NCBI GenBank assembly: GCA_008931825.1
Contig: QXVZ01025323.1
Span: 1 to 22,541, forward strand
DNA: 22,541 bases
Direction: 5' to 3'
Origin: Phallusia fumigata
Taxonomy: Eukaryota > Chordata > Ascidiacea > Phlebobranchia > Ascidiidae
The notes under the pieces: model-generated
What the model was told of the DNA's origin: nothing
Seen by the model: the letters and a program-made list of their open reading frames with translations, nothing else
Database searches by the model: none
Program-made: the position numbers and the translations under genes
In this document: piece by piece, positions 1 through 13,272 of the stretch
How positions within the stretch are numbered: position 1 is the stretch's first letter
Layout: every line of letters starts with the position of its first letter

Positions 1-1289
1 TAATTTTGGATTTGAGTAATTGGGATAGTTCATTTTTTTCAACAAAAACACTCTGTTGTTGGCAATTATTAAGTGAAACCTTAAAAAGACACTTAGGGAA
101 TGTAAAACCACCAAGCTAAACTGGGGATTTGTAAATTGCATAGATGTTGTAGTGAAAATTACCAATCTAACATGCTGGGTTTAAATTCTGCTATGATTCA
201 GCACAACTTGCTAACCAGTTTAGACTTCGCAAATAAAGGTTTCATGTGATAATGCACTACTTTGCAGATAAACAAACACTTACTGAGACTTATAAATTTA
301 AGTCCTAATTTCAATACTTTTGTATTAAAAATTATTGTGAATGTTACTACAGTAACAATACTAGTAGAATGTTTAGATTATTGAGCAAACACACATACTT
401 TAGAGACTATTAATTTCGTGTTTCTTAGAATGTCATAAAGACGCTGTTAAAAAGTTGCTCAACTTATTGCCGCAAATTTTGATATAGTCTTAGAATGAAC
501 AGCAAATAAAATGCAAACATGTGAGACTGTTTCTGATAGGCATTTTCTGTTTAGAAATGGCTCATTTGACAAATTGTTTTTATTTACAATCTATTGTTTC
601 GGCATACTATTAAGTGCCACTTATTTACAGCCTGTGTTATAAAATGTTCACATTGTGTTTTTATGCACTGGCAGTCTGTTTTTGCAGTGAAATAAGTCCC
701 GATTTAACTGAGACAAACACCGAACTAGTTTCAGTTTTCCACTGGGTTCACGGAACTTCACTGAGCATTCTTAGTGTAGTGATTTTTAACCTTTGTTGCA
801 AAATTTTTTTCTGGCCGGAAAGATTGTAAAGATTTATATGTTTCAATGTTTTCATCATAATACAAGTATTATATTATCATAAGGTCAAGTGTACATTATA
901 CACCTGTTTTGTCAATGTTAATTCACAATTCATTATTTCTCGAGTTGGTACTTACTTTGTAATGCCACATAAGCAGGTTAACGTTAAAAAGGTTTTTGTA
1001 AAATTCCACTAGAACGATGTTTCTGAAACCAGTACATGATGTCCTACATAAAAAATAAAGCAGTCTGTTTTGATACCTAAAATAACAACACAAAGTATAT
1101 TTAATGTTCCAGTTGCCACCAAAAACATGATATATACTGGAATTGAACAAAACGGAATGCTGATATTCTTTCTTGTTCAAAAGCAAAATATTGTGTTAAA
1201 AATGGTATCGCACATTTTAACCATAAAGTAATTTTACTGCATTAATCTTTTCCAAGATATATTTTTTTTGAATTTTGTTTGTTTGAATA

Positions 1290-1345
1290 CAGGGGTGCCA
1301 GCCAGAGGCCCACAGTTTTGTGTGGCCCGCCAGGAATTTTTTGAA
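1290..1345. mobile_element. hAT-like transposon end fragment
   Basis: The segment begins CAGGGGTGCCAG and soon contains GTGTGGCCCGCCAGG. That arrangement resembles the left end of hAT-superfamily elements, where a CAGGGGTG-type terminus is followed by a (T)GGCCCGC block. The preceding 8 bases (TTTGAATA) would be the target-site copy. I could not find a matching right end or a second copy of these 8 bases, so the element looks truncated or decayed. The assignment rests on recalled terminus patterns only. Confidence 0.35.
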
Positions 1346-1399
1346 GTGGCATTTAAACTTGCGCAATTAGCAACTTCATTTCCAAACATTGTTGCAAAG

Positions 1400-1415
1400 T
1401 TTTTTTTTTTTTTTT
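1400..1415 (-). repeat. T(16) homopolymer run
   Basis: Sixteen consecutive T on the + strand. Read on the minus strand it is a poly(A) run, which could be a simple repeat or the tail of an old retroposed sequence. I see no retroposon body or flanking target duplication that settles this. Confidence 0.6.
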
Positions 1416-2743
1416 GACCAGTAAACTGTTTAAGATGAATGCCTCTTTCCAGCTCTCTGTGCCAAATTTTTAATCTCAATACTTCCCTTAAAATCACTAA
1501 AGCCATTGTTTGCACACAAGAATGTTTCATGTCGTTTGTTTCAGCGTAGGGAGCGGTGAAACAGTATGGGCAGTAGAAACGAAAGGCAGCAGCATCTAAT
1601 CTAGTTTTGCACAAATTTGTAGTAAAAACCTGTTTAACTACAAAATTTCATGTCATATAGTGGCCTGTGTAATAATTTACAAGTTAATCATGGCCCCATC
1701 CCCAAGAACGTTGGGCACATTTGTTTCAATTTTATTTAGTTTTGTAACAACATGCAGTTACTGTTTTACTGCATAAACTTTCTGTCTAAAGCTAGCATAG
1801 CAGTGCAGTGGTTTTAAGTTGGGCGTGGTCAAGCTGATTGAACAAATTTGGTGTATATGAATCTCACTACATAGCTATCGTTTCTTTTGGTGCTAGTTTG
1901 GCTACATAATCATTTTATCTAAATGAACAAATGTTTTACTAAAAGTGTATGCTTGAAATTAAGTTTTAGTTCTGGTATGTGTTAAAAAGGTTTAGTTTGC
2001 ATTTGGTGCAACAAACACTTTGCAATTGTGTAGGAATTGTTGTTTATTGTGCTTTTTCGATATATGGTAATGATTGCCTGGTCCTAAACATCCTTGTAGT
2101 TTAAGGAATGATATTATAGAAACTGGAGCATAAGTTTAGTTTTATGTTTTTTTGGTCATACATTACATGATCAATAAGTGTTCAATGTTTCTTTGTTGGG
2201 TTTTCAAAAATCGCCCTCTGGCATGGGCAAAATTTATTTTATAATTTGATTAAAGTATGTAGTGATTCTTGAAAGGTGGTTGTTGACAGTCAATAAACTT
2301 GTGCAATTGTTTTCCATTTGTGAGTTTCCTTTCAAAAAAGGGTTATTGTTTTCGCTCTGTTTTTTTTCTGTCTAACAACGATTTGTTTCTTCCATTTGTA
2401 AAAAGTCAGAAATTTTCTTTTTAATCAATCATGATTCATGATAGATGGGTACCTGAAGTTGTGCACTGTAATTTCTAACTCCAGTTGACCCATTGGTTAA
2501 CTTACGGTCCCAAAAGTGAAGTATCAAAAACAACTGTATTTCATAAACTTCAGTCACCTAAAAGTTTTATATTTTTACAAAATATCGATTGACAAGTTTA
2601 CAACCCAAAGGTTGACATTGGACTACTTTACACATAAATATGCTTTTATTACTGGCTGCCAAGTCAGCATTTCAGAAAATTGATTCAATTGTTTATATTG
2701 TCTGTCCTGCCACTTTGCTAAAATCCAAATTGTTTCAACACAG

Positions 2744-2889
2744 GGAGTGGTTGACATGTTTATAACTCTTCTTCCATTTACAGTAGTTCTCTACAATGCA
2801 GTAGCACATGAGCTTATATTTGATCTGTCAAAGTGGATAGTTCAGTTGACTGTGACTCGACCAAAGGATATTGGAAATCAACCTATAGG
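2744..2889 (+). CDS. candidate internal exon, membrane-protein-like (unidentified)
   Basis: An AG acceptor (CAACACAG) ends at 2743. It is followed by an open frame reading GVVDMFITLLPFTVVL and, further on, FDLSKW, then a possible donor (GG|GTTAAA) at 2890. The peptide is about 48 residues, with a hydrophobic first half consistent with a membrane segment. The spacing of VVD..FI to D-S-K-W weakly recalls the first part of RDD-type membrane domains such as FAM8A1. That comparison is from memory and untested. A MITE begins at 2897, directly after the putative donor. Its phase does not join cleanly to the next candidate exon at 3547. This may be a real exon, a decayed gene or a chance frame. Confidence 0.25.
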
Positions 2890-2896
2890 GTTAAAT

Positions 2897-3234
2897 CAGT
2901 GGTTCTCAACCTTTTTGGGTGTCAGAGTAGAAAAAAATGTTGTTTTTTAACAAGGCTACCCCTCACGAGATAACAACTGACAGTTATATGCTATTGTTAC
3001 AAATCCATGATCATTTAGATCAATAGGAGCAACAGAAAATGTAACATATATTTTTAGTGAAGGAAAGTAAGTTTTGTTGTCAATTTTAGTTTGTTGTACC
3101 AGTAAAAGTCCTAATAACTATGAGTCCCCTTCCTGACGGAAACTTCATATTGTTTTTACTCTGTTTACTAAGACCCACAAGAAGAATAGTTTGGAAGCCG
3201 CATATGGCCCAAAGCAACGGTTAAGAATCACTCG
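2897..3234. mobile_element. hAT-type MITE (non-autonomous DNA transposon)
   Basis: The left end reads CAGTGGTTCTCAACC. The reverse complement of the right end reads CGAGTGATTCTTAACC, which matches it at all but a few positions, so these are imperfect terminal inverted repeats of about 15 bp. The CAGTGGTTCTCAACC type is characteristic of hAT-superfamily elements. Flanking 8-mers are GGTTAAAT on the left and roughly GTTGAAAT on the right, a degraded 8-bp target duplication, and 8 bp is the hAT norm. The interior of about 340 bp has no transposase frame, so it would have depended on a partner element. The mismatches suggest an old insertion. Confidence 0.7.
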
Positions 3235-3546
3235 TTGAAATTATGCTTTTGACATGGAAGTTGCATGATGTTCAAAATAATTTGGTTAAATTTGACAAAT
3301 GCATTCATGAACTGTATAATATATCATGTTCTGCAGCAATAATGTGATTGCACTATTACAGAGTTTTGGGAACTGCAAGCTGTTGTCCCATGTTGTTAGA
3401 ATTAATTTTGTAGGTAAAGAATTGGAAGTGTTCACTAATTTTAAACACATGACTTAACTTTACATTACTGCATTTGAGCTTGGGCAACAATTCCTGTAAT
3501 GTAATTGTTTGGAACTAATGTTTGCCTAATGCTTGGTGGATTACAG

Positions 3547-3812
3547 GTTTGCAAATCATTTATTTTCTTGTAGTGTGCCATGAGCTAGTACAGTATGGTA
3601 TCGACGTTGTCAAGATTGATTTGACTGAGGGTTTTCATGCTGCCAACAAATGGCAATTTCATGTAAAGAACCTTATTTGTGGATTGAAGTCATTTGTAGA
3701 GAGTAGAGAGTACATTGTTGGCAATATGTTAGTTAAGCTCAAATGGGCATGTAGAACTGGCTACAAAAGAATGTTTTTGAGCAGTTGGAGTTACACAATC
3801 ATTGCCACTTAA
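3547..3812 (+). CDS. candidate terminal exon of an unidentified gene
   Basis: Following a TTACAG acceptor, an open frame runs to a TAA at 3810-3812 and encodes about 88 residues. It starts with a hydrophobic stretch (LQIIYFLVVCHELV) and continues as a mixed, basic sequence (HVKNLICGLKSFVES, then YKRMFLSSW). An AATAAA lies 72 nt beyond the stop, as expected for a last exon. I do not recognise the product. The hydrophobic start might be a transmembrane helix and weakly recalls the second helix of RDD-type domains. The phase (two bases complete a codon) does not match the exon candidate at 2744, so an intermediate exon, decay or chance must be considered. Confidence 0.25.
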
Positions 3813-3884
3813 ATAAGAGAGACAACTTTCTTTCGTGATAGGACACATTATAAAATGGGTGTTTGCTTTTTATGAAAACAATTT

Positions 3885-3890
3885 AATAAA
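3885..3890 (+). terminator. candidate polyadenylation signal AATAAA
   Basis: An AATAAA hexamer lies 72 nt after the stop of the 3547-3812 frame and upstream of the G-beta start, with a T/G-containing stretch (ATCTTTGTTG) about 20 nt later. It would end an upstream transcript if that gene is real. The hexamer alone is common in AT-rich DNA. Confidence 0.3.
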
Positions 3891-4254
3891 GAGATAGAAA
3901 GCCAAAATATCTTTGTTGCAGAAGATGTTCAATCTTGGGACAAATTTGTCATTATCTTTTTTAAGCCACAAATTCACCAATCTGTACAATGTATTTTAAG
4001 ACCAGTGTCCAGGCAGAACCTTGTTCTTGCATGGTTAACATACCATTTCTTTGTCCAAGATGGGAATGTATTTTATTGATTTGTTACCAAATGTCAGTGA
4101 CTGTCTGCTCTTGGCTGTATGCAGTTTGCTGCCTATTGCCTTTTCACTAAGAATCTTATTTGTTTGCAGAATTGTTGCTGTTTCTATGGAACTACATTGG
4201 ATGATTTAGTACATTTTAATCTGTCTGTGAAAAAGTTTGTTGTTTAACTTTTCT

Positions 4255-4256
4255 AG
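4255..4256 (+). other. candidate 3' splice site in the G-beta 5' UTR
   Basis: TTTAACTTTTCTAG forms a pyrimidine tract and AG 93 nt before the G-beta start codon. It may join an upstream non-coding exon or, if this is a tunicate, accept a trans-spliced leader. A second AG lies 3 nt later (TAG at 4257-4259). Nothing in the window separates these possibilities. Confidence 0.4.
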
Positions 4257-4349
4257 TAGCTCAGCAACCAACACTGTATTTGCTGCTTTGAGCTCCTTGT
4301 GCGTCAGTTTGGAGGCACTGTACTGAGCACTACACCTTGCCGCTACGCC

Positions 4350-7088
<2,739 letters not shown>

Positions 7089-9760
7089 CGCAAAGACGGT
7101 CGCCGTTCGCTGTCTGACACTCCATTGCACGGCCGTGTCGGTGACGCAACTCGAATAACTTAAAACAAAAAACTCTCTGAGCGACATACCACGAACTGCA
7201 GAGTTGCCAGCTGTGCACTGGAAACCGAACCACGCAAGAACATGTTTTGTTATAGCTAACTCGCTCTTGTTTTTCTTCTTTGCAGTGGATCATGCAGACA
7301 GAGTCAAAAAGCCCGAAATCGTGTCTGATTTGTGTCTGTTGTCTTTGTATCTGCCAATAATTCCCCCTTACCCTCGGACACGTGCGCCCCGCCCTGATTT
7401 TATGCATCAGAATTAAGAGAACCATTGGCACTGCGCAGTTTTCGCCCACATTTCCAAATTGGTAGCCTTTTCGAAATCGCCGATTCCAAGAGTTTGGCAT
7501 TTCGCCACCCGAGCGTTCGCGCGCTCGCTGAAATAACTTCCGAAACCTTAAGCATCTAGACAATGTTTTCGTTCCCTAGGTATTTATATGTTCGTTGTTG
7601 TTACGGCTCATTGAGAAGGGAGGTGTGGCCAGTGTTCTCCCCGGTTGTCACGCGCCTCCCATACAATTACCACGTAACATACCCCACCCGCTCAACCCCT
7701 CTTAAGAACAGTTTTGTCATAATGCTATTAACAATGTTTGAGTTTAATTGCGCCATATCTATATACGACTTCGTTTAGCGCAACAGTATTTTGCAATGTA
7801 GCCGGCTTTGGCGAAGAAAACCGGGGCCAGCGCCCCGTAATTGAGAAATGGAAGCTGCTTTGTCATACTGGGGGACCGAGCACAGCCAAAACCACGGCGT
7901 CCACATTCACGGCACATCTCTTGTCCAATGTTACGTCCACTATGTGCAATAATTTTCCTTTGGTCAATGAACGCCCCCACCCAAACCAACTGAACCACGG
8001 ACAAGAAGTAGAGCGCTCTTCCCCGCTCCCCTCGCTTTTCCCCATTCTGTAGACCGTGTATCTGTATGCATGCGTGAGTGAATGAAATTGCAATGTTCAT
8101 TCGCTGCTTCTTGGCAGTGGGGCGGCTGGAAAAACAAGGTCGCTTATCTGCAGATTATCTTTTGCCTGATGAGCCGCCCGCGATTACTCCCGGGCAAATC
8201 ATGCGCGCGCAAAACCCTACATCCTTCAATTTCTATCCCACCCTACGATCATCACCACCACCCTTCCAATTTCAACCTTTGAACGCTTCGTCCCTTTCTG
8301 CTTTCGTATCGCATGGATTTTGTGAATATCTATGTTTATATGCTCGTATCTAATCGTATGTTACACAGAGATCGCTTCTGCGCGCGCCTTGAGCCCAATA
8401 ACCTGTCATCGACCACTTTCGTGCTTGTCCACCTAAACGTTTAACACTAATTGCCGCGCGACAGTCAAGACAATGCCGCTTTGCTACCGGTTCAGTTTTC
8501 AAATGCTGTCCAGGCCGCGGTCGCAACCGCCTGATTGAATAAACAACCACACGTCTAAGGCGATTTTGATAAAGAATCGCACAATAATGGCAAATCGATT
8601 TGCAATCGCTCACGAAAATGTATCGACCTTCTGTTTGTCACTTTTCGCGGATATGACCCCCTTCTTGCGTGTTCTCATTTAAGATTAAGATTCCACTCGG
8701 GGATTATGTTTAGAATCGCTCTTCGCTCTCGGAAACCACCGTTATCCGCTCTCTCCTTCAGCTATTAACCCGGTGTGCATTCGCTAATCACTTTTACAGA
8801 AATAGGAATTGGAGGACAGGATGCGCATGCACCTTCTACCCCGAGCAAGCGCGGCCACATAAATCGCCGCCCGCCAATAGTCACACTCTTAAACCATGAA
8901 GCATTCATAAGTCTACTTGTTTTCTTTGCTGCGTTGAGATTGGCCCGTCGTGACACGAGAATCAGCAGTTGTTTTACGTGTGGTAATTCCGTATGTGCCG
9001 TTTTGAGAAGTAAATTAGCTATTATTTATCTGTCGTTTTACCCTTGTATTATATATCAGGCGGTCGTTGCCCGGAGCTGATCGAATTCCGGGCACGCGCT
9101 TTTTATTTTAATTCATGAATCTTGCGAATCAAGTCGTGGCGGAAAACCCGTGGAATCGTTTTAATGTTCTCGCCACCCCTCCTATTATGTTGCTTACCGC
9201 TTTCCCCATTGCTTGTTTTCTTGTTAGTGTGCTAATCTTTCCCAAGTGTTTTGCGAGGCCGCGCGGCGCACCCGGCACCAGTCTGACCTAATAACAGCAC
9301 CAGCCCGGCACCCGGCGCTTTCAATTCGATCCTCTACGGACCCAGGCAATATCTTTGTTGCAGCGGGACAATTTCACCACGGGATAGAATTGCTTTTCTT
9401 GTCCGGTTCTGCACGGCGGCCGAGCAAGCGAGCGCGGAAGGGCACTCACACTGTGGCACATCGGCTTTTGCTCCCCCCAACGGAAAGCTTGCGGTCAAAC
9501 CCAACAGTGAACTCCCCTTTTTTCTATGTGTGTGTTTCAAGACTTACCTTGGCGTTGTCGCTTGCTACCTGTCAGTCACCTTGTGTGGCGCGACCGTCGC
9601 AAACCACAACCACGATCGTGTTTCGTCTATTTTTTCTGTTCAGTACTTTTGTGTGTCCGTCTTTTTAACTGTCGTCATTGCCATTACATCGAAACGCTCG
9701 CGCGAGCCGTGACTCCTTGAGGCCATCGCAAACGAATCTCCCCCTCTCCCTTATTAATAT

Positions 9761-9768
9761 TGTACATA
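9761..9768 (+). promoter_or_regulatory. Pumilio-type element TGTACATA
   Basis: An exact match to the PUF-protein recognition sequence UGUANAUA, about 145 nt before the first strong poly(A) signal. If this stretch is the G-beta 3' UTR, it is a candidate site for Pumilio-mediated repression or localisation of the mRNA. An 8-mer with one free position also occurs by chance. Confidence 0.4.
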
Positions 9769-9908
9769 CCCGTTTTGTTACTGGTCATGGCCTGCTTGTG
9801 TGAGCGAACCTTGGCGTGATGCGTCGCGTATGTTGGAAACTCGACGTAGTAAAACGCGAACGTGGTGAGTTAGGTATTTGTATTTCAATGTGAATCTGTC
9901 TATCACTA

Positions 9909-9914
9909 AATAAA
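9909..9914 (+). terminator. candidate poly(A) signal AATAAA (G-beta, proximal of pair)
   Basis: First of two AATAAA hexamers 50 nt apart at the right edge of the CpG-richer stretch. It is probably an alternative to the stronger one at 9959. Confidence 0.4.
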
Positions 9915-9958
9915 ATATCAACAATTACGAGTGCTTGATGGTTTCGACTGCAGTTCGA

Positions 9959-9964
9959 AATAAA
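9959..9964 (+). terminator. candidate poly(A) signal AATAAA with GU-rich downstream element
   Basis: AATAAA is followed 10-20 nt later by a TG-repeat-like stretch (TGTGTGTGGTG), the classic arrangement of hexamer plus downstream element. This is the best candidate for the end of the G-beta transcription unit. Confidence 0.5.
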
Positions 9965-10763
9965 AGACCCGCAATGTGTGTGGTGAGCGTCTTTTCAACG
10001 GCGGTCATGCTCTTACTGCAAGATCGTGCTGTGAGGCGTGTATTTTGATTTTACGGCCTGTGTAGTTATGTAAAGCTATATTGTGCGAAGGTTTGTCTCT
10101 AAACTAAACGGCTCTGAAGCCCTCGAGTAGATAGTAAACTAGAGTGGAGGATTTTTTTGACATCGATTTGTAAGTTTGCCATTGGTATCTTATTTAAACA
10201 CGCGAATTTCAAGCAAAACATTTCCAAACAAAATTTTATTCAAATACCTATCATGCGAAAATATTTGAAATACTATTTTGGTTGTTCCACAGGTGCACAT
10301 TGATTTGTTGCAATATTGTCGCAAATGGAAAGAAAGGTCAACAGTCCTCCACGTAATCCATCGTACCGAGCATCATCTGCAATATGACTACGATTATACA
10401 AAATCGATTATTGAAGAGCTTGATCGGCTATAACCAATATGGTTTAGATTGATACACGAGCTTCGTGTTTTACTAACAAGAAAAACGTTTTCCTTATTTT
10501 TTCATTGTATACTGGCAGTTTGTTTTCTGATAAAGGAACTTTTAATGATTCTGATATTTTAACGAGTTTGGCCTACACAACTGCAGCGACTGTTGCTGAA
10601 AAATATCTTGTCGTGTAATTGGGTAGTGAAAAAATATATTTTTGTTACAGGAATTAAATTTTGTTTTCCAGATATCATAGGAACTAAATGGGAGGCAAAA
10701 ACTCCCAAACATTTAAAACATTTTGAATCTATAAAACGTATGTTATCGTGCGCCTTTCGTTAA

Positions 10764-11309
10764 AGTGGTGCTAAATCCCCAAATGCCAGCTATAAAACAT
10801 TATCTTTCTGGTCAGCGCATTATAATATTCTGTCTCGATCGCCATCAAAATTGAAATATATTGCACACATCCAGTTCAAGGCAAAACTGTTGATTTTCAG
10901 TAATTACAAAATAATAATAGGCCAAGTTCCACTATTTCTAAACGCGTTCAGAAAATACACGGGCGCCAGCAAACGACAGTTGTCTAAAACCAGACTGAAA
11001 GCACACCGAAACTTATACTTGGAAAATGTAACGGATCAATATGTTTACTATCCCTCGCACTGTGTAATATTGGAATATTGGATGGTCATGAAACAATTAA
11101 AGAACGTCAAGTGTCGAAGATTTTTTTGTTGGTACCGAATGTCTGTTCCCTGTCGCGTTAAAAAAGCAAGTTGCGTTAACAAAAAACGAGTGGTGGGCAA
11201 ACAATGCCATATCAATTGCATTGGTTTTAAAATGTTTTGCGACTTTGGAGCGTATAGTAAATTATATTGGCAAAACGACATGAAAAAGATGTCCGAAAAA
11301 CAAAACTAA
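10764..11309 (+). CDS. long unidentified open frame, hypothetical or decayed
   Basis: The frame is stop-free for about 182 codons in AT-rich DNA where a stop is expected roughly every 14-16 codons. No in-frame ATG occurs before 11082, so a conventional ORF would be only about 75 residues (11082-11309). Otherwise the frame must be entered by splicing. The translation is basic and fairly rich in Cys, Tyr and Trp (for example KCRRFFCWYRMSVPC, then GKQCHINCIGFKMFC). I recognise no family. It does not look like transposase or reverse transcriptase. It could be an exon of an unrecognised fast-evolving gene, a fragment of a mobile element, or chance. Confidence 0.2.
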   Translation, partial: SGAKSPNASYKTLSFWSAHYNILSRSPSKLKYIAHIQFKAKLLIFSNYKIIIGQVPLFLNAFRKYTGASKRQLSKTRLKAHRNLYLENVTDQYVYYPSHCVILEYWMVMKQLKNVKCRRFFCWYRMSVPCRVKKASCVNKKRVVGKQCHINCIGFKMFCDFGAYSKLYWQNDMKKMSEKQN

Positions 11310-11483
11310 AAAGAAATTTTAATTTTCAAAACTCGGGTGAATCAAATAACGTCGCATTTTGTTTAAATAGCAAGCCTGATCAGACGACAACAAAATTTTA
11401 CCAAAATCAGTTGTTTTCTCTGAAATAAATAAATCCTAAGGTGCAGGCAGAAATCGAAAAAAATAAGTTTTTGTTTTGTACGA

Positions 11484-11778
11484 CGGGCTTCCCAAACCTT
11501 TTGCTCAGCGACCCCTTTTGATTTCAATTTTTTCTACGATCCTTAGCGTTGACGAAAAAAGGCAGTTTAAAACACACCATTTGTTGGAAGAGTACTACTA
11601 GAAAGCAAAATCAAATATTAATTTATTTTGCGGAGTTTCAACAAGAAAATGTTAGAAAACTTCTAACATTAAACCAAGACAAATACGCCTAAAAAACAGC
11701 GATTACGACCAATTGCGGAAAATTGGTGTACTTGCGACCCTCAAAGTTCGTTGGGCGACTCCTAGTCTGGGAACTATG
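11484..11778. mobile_element. hAT-type MITE, about 295 bp
   Basis: The left end reads CGGGCTTCCCAAACCTTTTG and is soon followed by AGCGACCCCTTTT. The right end (GCGACTCCTAGTCTGGGAACTATG) reads CATAGTTCCCAGACTAGGAG on the other strand. These are imperfect inverted termini of the familiar hAT TTCCCAAAC and GCGACCCC type. Flanking 8-mers TTGTACGA (11476-11483) and ATGTACAA (11779-11786) agree at 6 of 8 positions, consistent with an 8-bp target duplication. There is no transposase frame, so this is an old non-autonomous copy. Its ends differ from those of the element at 2897, so the two are probably different subfamilies. Confidence 0.7.
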
Positions 11779-13253
11779 ATGTACAATATATGTTGTAATC
11801 GTTGTTGATGTGCACAAGTTCCTAAAGAGCTGGTCACCGATCTTGCATTAAAGGCATTGAAATTCCGATACCCCTTACTGTTTCGGTTGACTGCACAAGC
11901 GGGCCACTGCCCACTAGTTAAATAAATGTAAAAGTGCAAAACTTTTAAAGTACTTTTTCAAAAATGTAGTCATCATACTGTTTGTAATAAATCTCGGGAA
12001 AATGTGAGGTTCATGTGGAAACTGGAAACAAATATGTGGCTTGAATCGGAAGCTGGTCATAGAAATGTGCAAACCACGTGATCAGATTCATTAACCGTGA
12101 CAAAATCCGCGAATCTGAATCTTTGTTGAAGAGCTGGTACCTGGCGTGGTAAACGGAACATTTGTGCTGTTGGTTTATTTCATTTGTTGTTATCTTTGAC
12201 CCCTTGCAATGGCTTTGACGTACCAAACACTGTGTTTGATGTATAAATTTTTCTGTTGCAACACTGCTATAGTGTTTAATTAGTGCATTTCAGAACGTAT
12301 TCTCGTAAAATTATCAGTCAGTTAGCACTATTTTGATCAACTCAAAACAACCACGTTACATAAAAGCATTCGAAGTTGCTTACGTTGTCTTGTTGCAAAT
12401 GTCGGCAAGTTCTTGACAGGGTTTGGGAATTGATTGGTTACAATATGCAATTAAAATGAGCATGTTAAACTTCTTGTGTTATAGTTAATCAATACTTTTA
12501 AGATTTGTCATAATTTTAGGCGAAATACTTTGTGATAGAAATCCTAAATGTTTTGTTGAAACTTCAGCTCATTATAAATTGTATGTGCATTATATAATTT
12601 TATCACCTAATAATATTTCAACATGTATAATCAAAATTGACTAATAATCTAAAAATCTACTTTTAAATCTGTGCTTTGTTGTTTTGCTCTTGTACCTTGA
12701 CCCAAGTTCGGGTGCTGGTATTTTTTGTGTGCAACAAATAAACCCCTAAAGCATGGCCGCTTTCCTTTACGCTAAAAAATTCTTTGCTTATTGGTTGTGG
12801 TTTGTCTACAATGGTATTAAAATGTGGAAGTTGAATGTAATAATTGTATTAAATATGAAAGTTTCTCAAATTTGTCTTACATTGTGCTAAGCTTAAAACC
12901 CAAATAAGCTTCAAAAAGTGTTTTTTATTACTTTTACATTGTTATCAAAATGGACAAAAAATAAGGGTTCGTTCTATATTTGACTGCACTCAGGTATTCA
13001 AGCTTAAGTACGAGTCACAAGACATTGAGTGTGTTATTTTGTTTTTGCTTTATTTAGGTGATTAATATTTTTGCATTATTCAAAGTGTACACAACTTAAG
13101 AGCTATTTGGGCACAAAATTAGAAAAAAATGTGAAAGAGAATAACAGACACAAATCGATCTTTCTAGTTGGTGGAAAAAATATTTTTACATGACTTGTTT
13201 GCCATACTAACATTGCATAGGTAATTTCTAAACCCAGTCAAATTTGTTTTCCT

Positions 13254-13255
13254 AG
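13254..13255 (+). other. candidate 3' splice site in the DP 5' UTR
   Basis: TTTGTTTTCCTAG is a strong pyrimidine-rich acceptor 17 nt before the DP start codon, so the first coding exon probably begins at 13256. The upstream partner is either a non-coding exon in the AT-rich interval or a trans-spliced leader. Confidence 0.5.
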
Positions 13256-13272
13256 GTTAGACACTTCTGGGT

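Larger units (their letters stand above)
1..2743. other. AT-rich non-coding region, no confident gene
   Basis: No reading frame here has coding character or resembles a family I recognise. The longest frames (614-829 +, 923-1186 - and 1234-1614 -) are short and lack convincing flanking splice sites. AATAAA occurs at 2292-2297 and near 1053, but such hexamers are expected by chance at this composition. The stretch could be intergenic, an intron, or the 3' UTR of a gene lying to the left. A hAT-like fragment and a T-run are listed separately. Confidence 0.5.
7089..9985 (+). other. probable long 3' UTR of the G-beta gene
   Basis: After the G-beta stop there is no further credible coding exon for 6 kb. 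The region is richer in G+C and CpG than its flanks, and this composition fades at about 9850-10100. Two AATAAA signals (9909 and 9959) with a GT-rich stretch (ATGTGTGTGGTG, about 9974-9985) just beyond look like a genuine cleavage site, giving a UTR of about 2.9 kb. An earlier AATAAA near 8538 could give a shorter form. The many short frames on both strands (for example 7563-7778, 9246-9668 and 6919-7563 minus) show no protein family and are treated as chance. The stretch may instead hold an unannotated non-coding RNA or regulatory DNA. Confidence 0.45.
9990..13255. other. AT-rich intergenic region between G-beta and DP
   Basis: No splice-flanked coding sequence is recognisable. The region holds one MITE (11484-11778) and one unusually long open frame (10764-11309), both listed separately. 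The DP promoter or upstream non-coding exons should lie here, but I see no clear TATA, initiator or CpG island immediately upstream of the DP start. Confidence 0.5.

Noticed and set aside
1234..1614. 126-codon minus-strand frame overlapping the hAT-like fragment
   Set aside because: It crosses the T-run (poly-Lys) and shows no hAT transposase motif, so it is not called as a gene.
9246..9668. 140-codon + strand frame
   Set aside because: It lies in the probable G-beta 3' UTR, has no ATG near its start, low-complexity composition and no recognised domain.
9941..9975. Possible tRNA B-box (CAGTTCGAAAT)
   Set aside because: No A-box, acceptor stem or cloverleaf can be formed around it.
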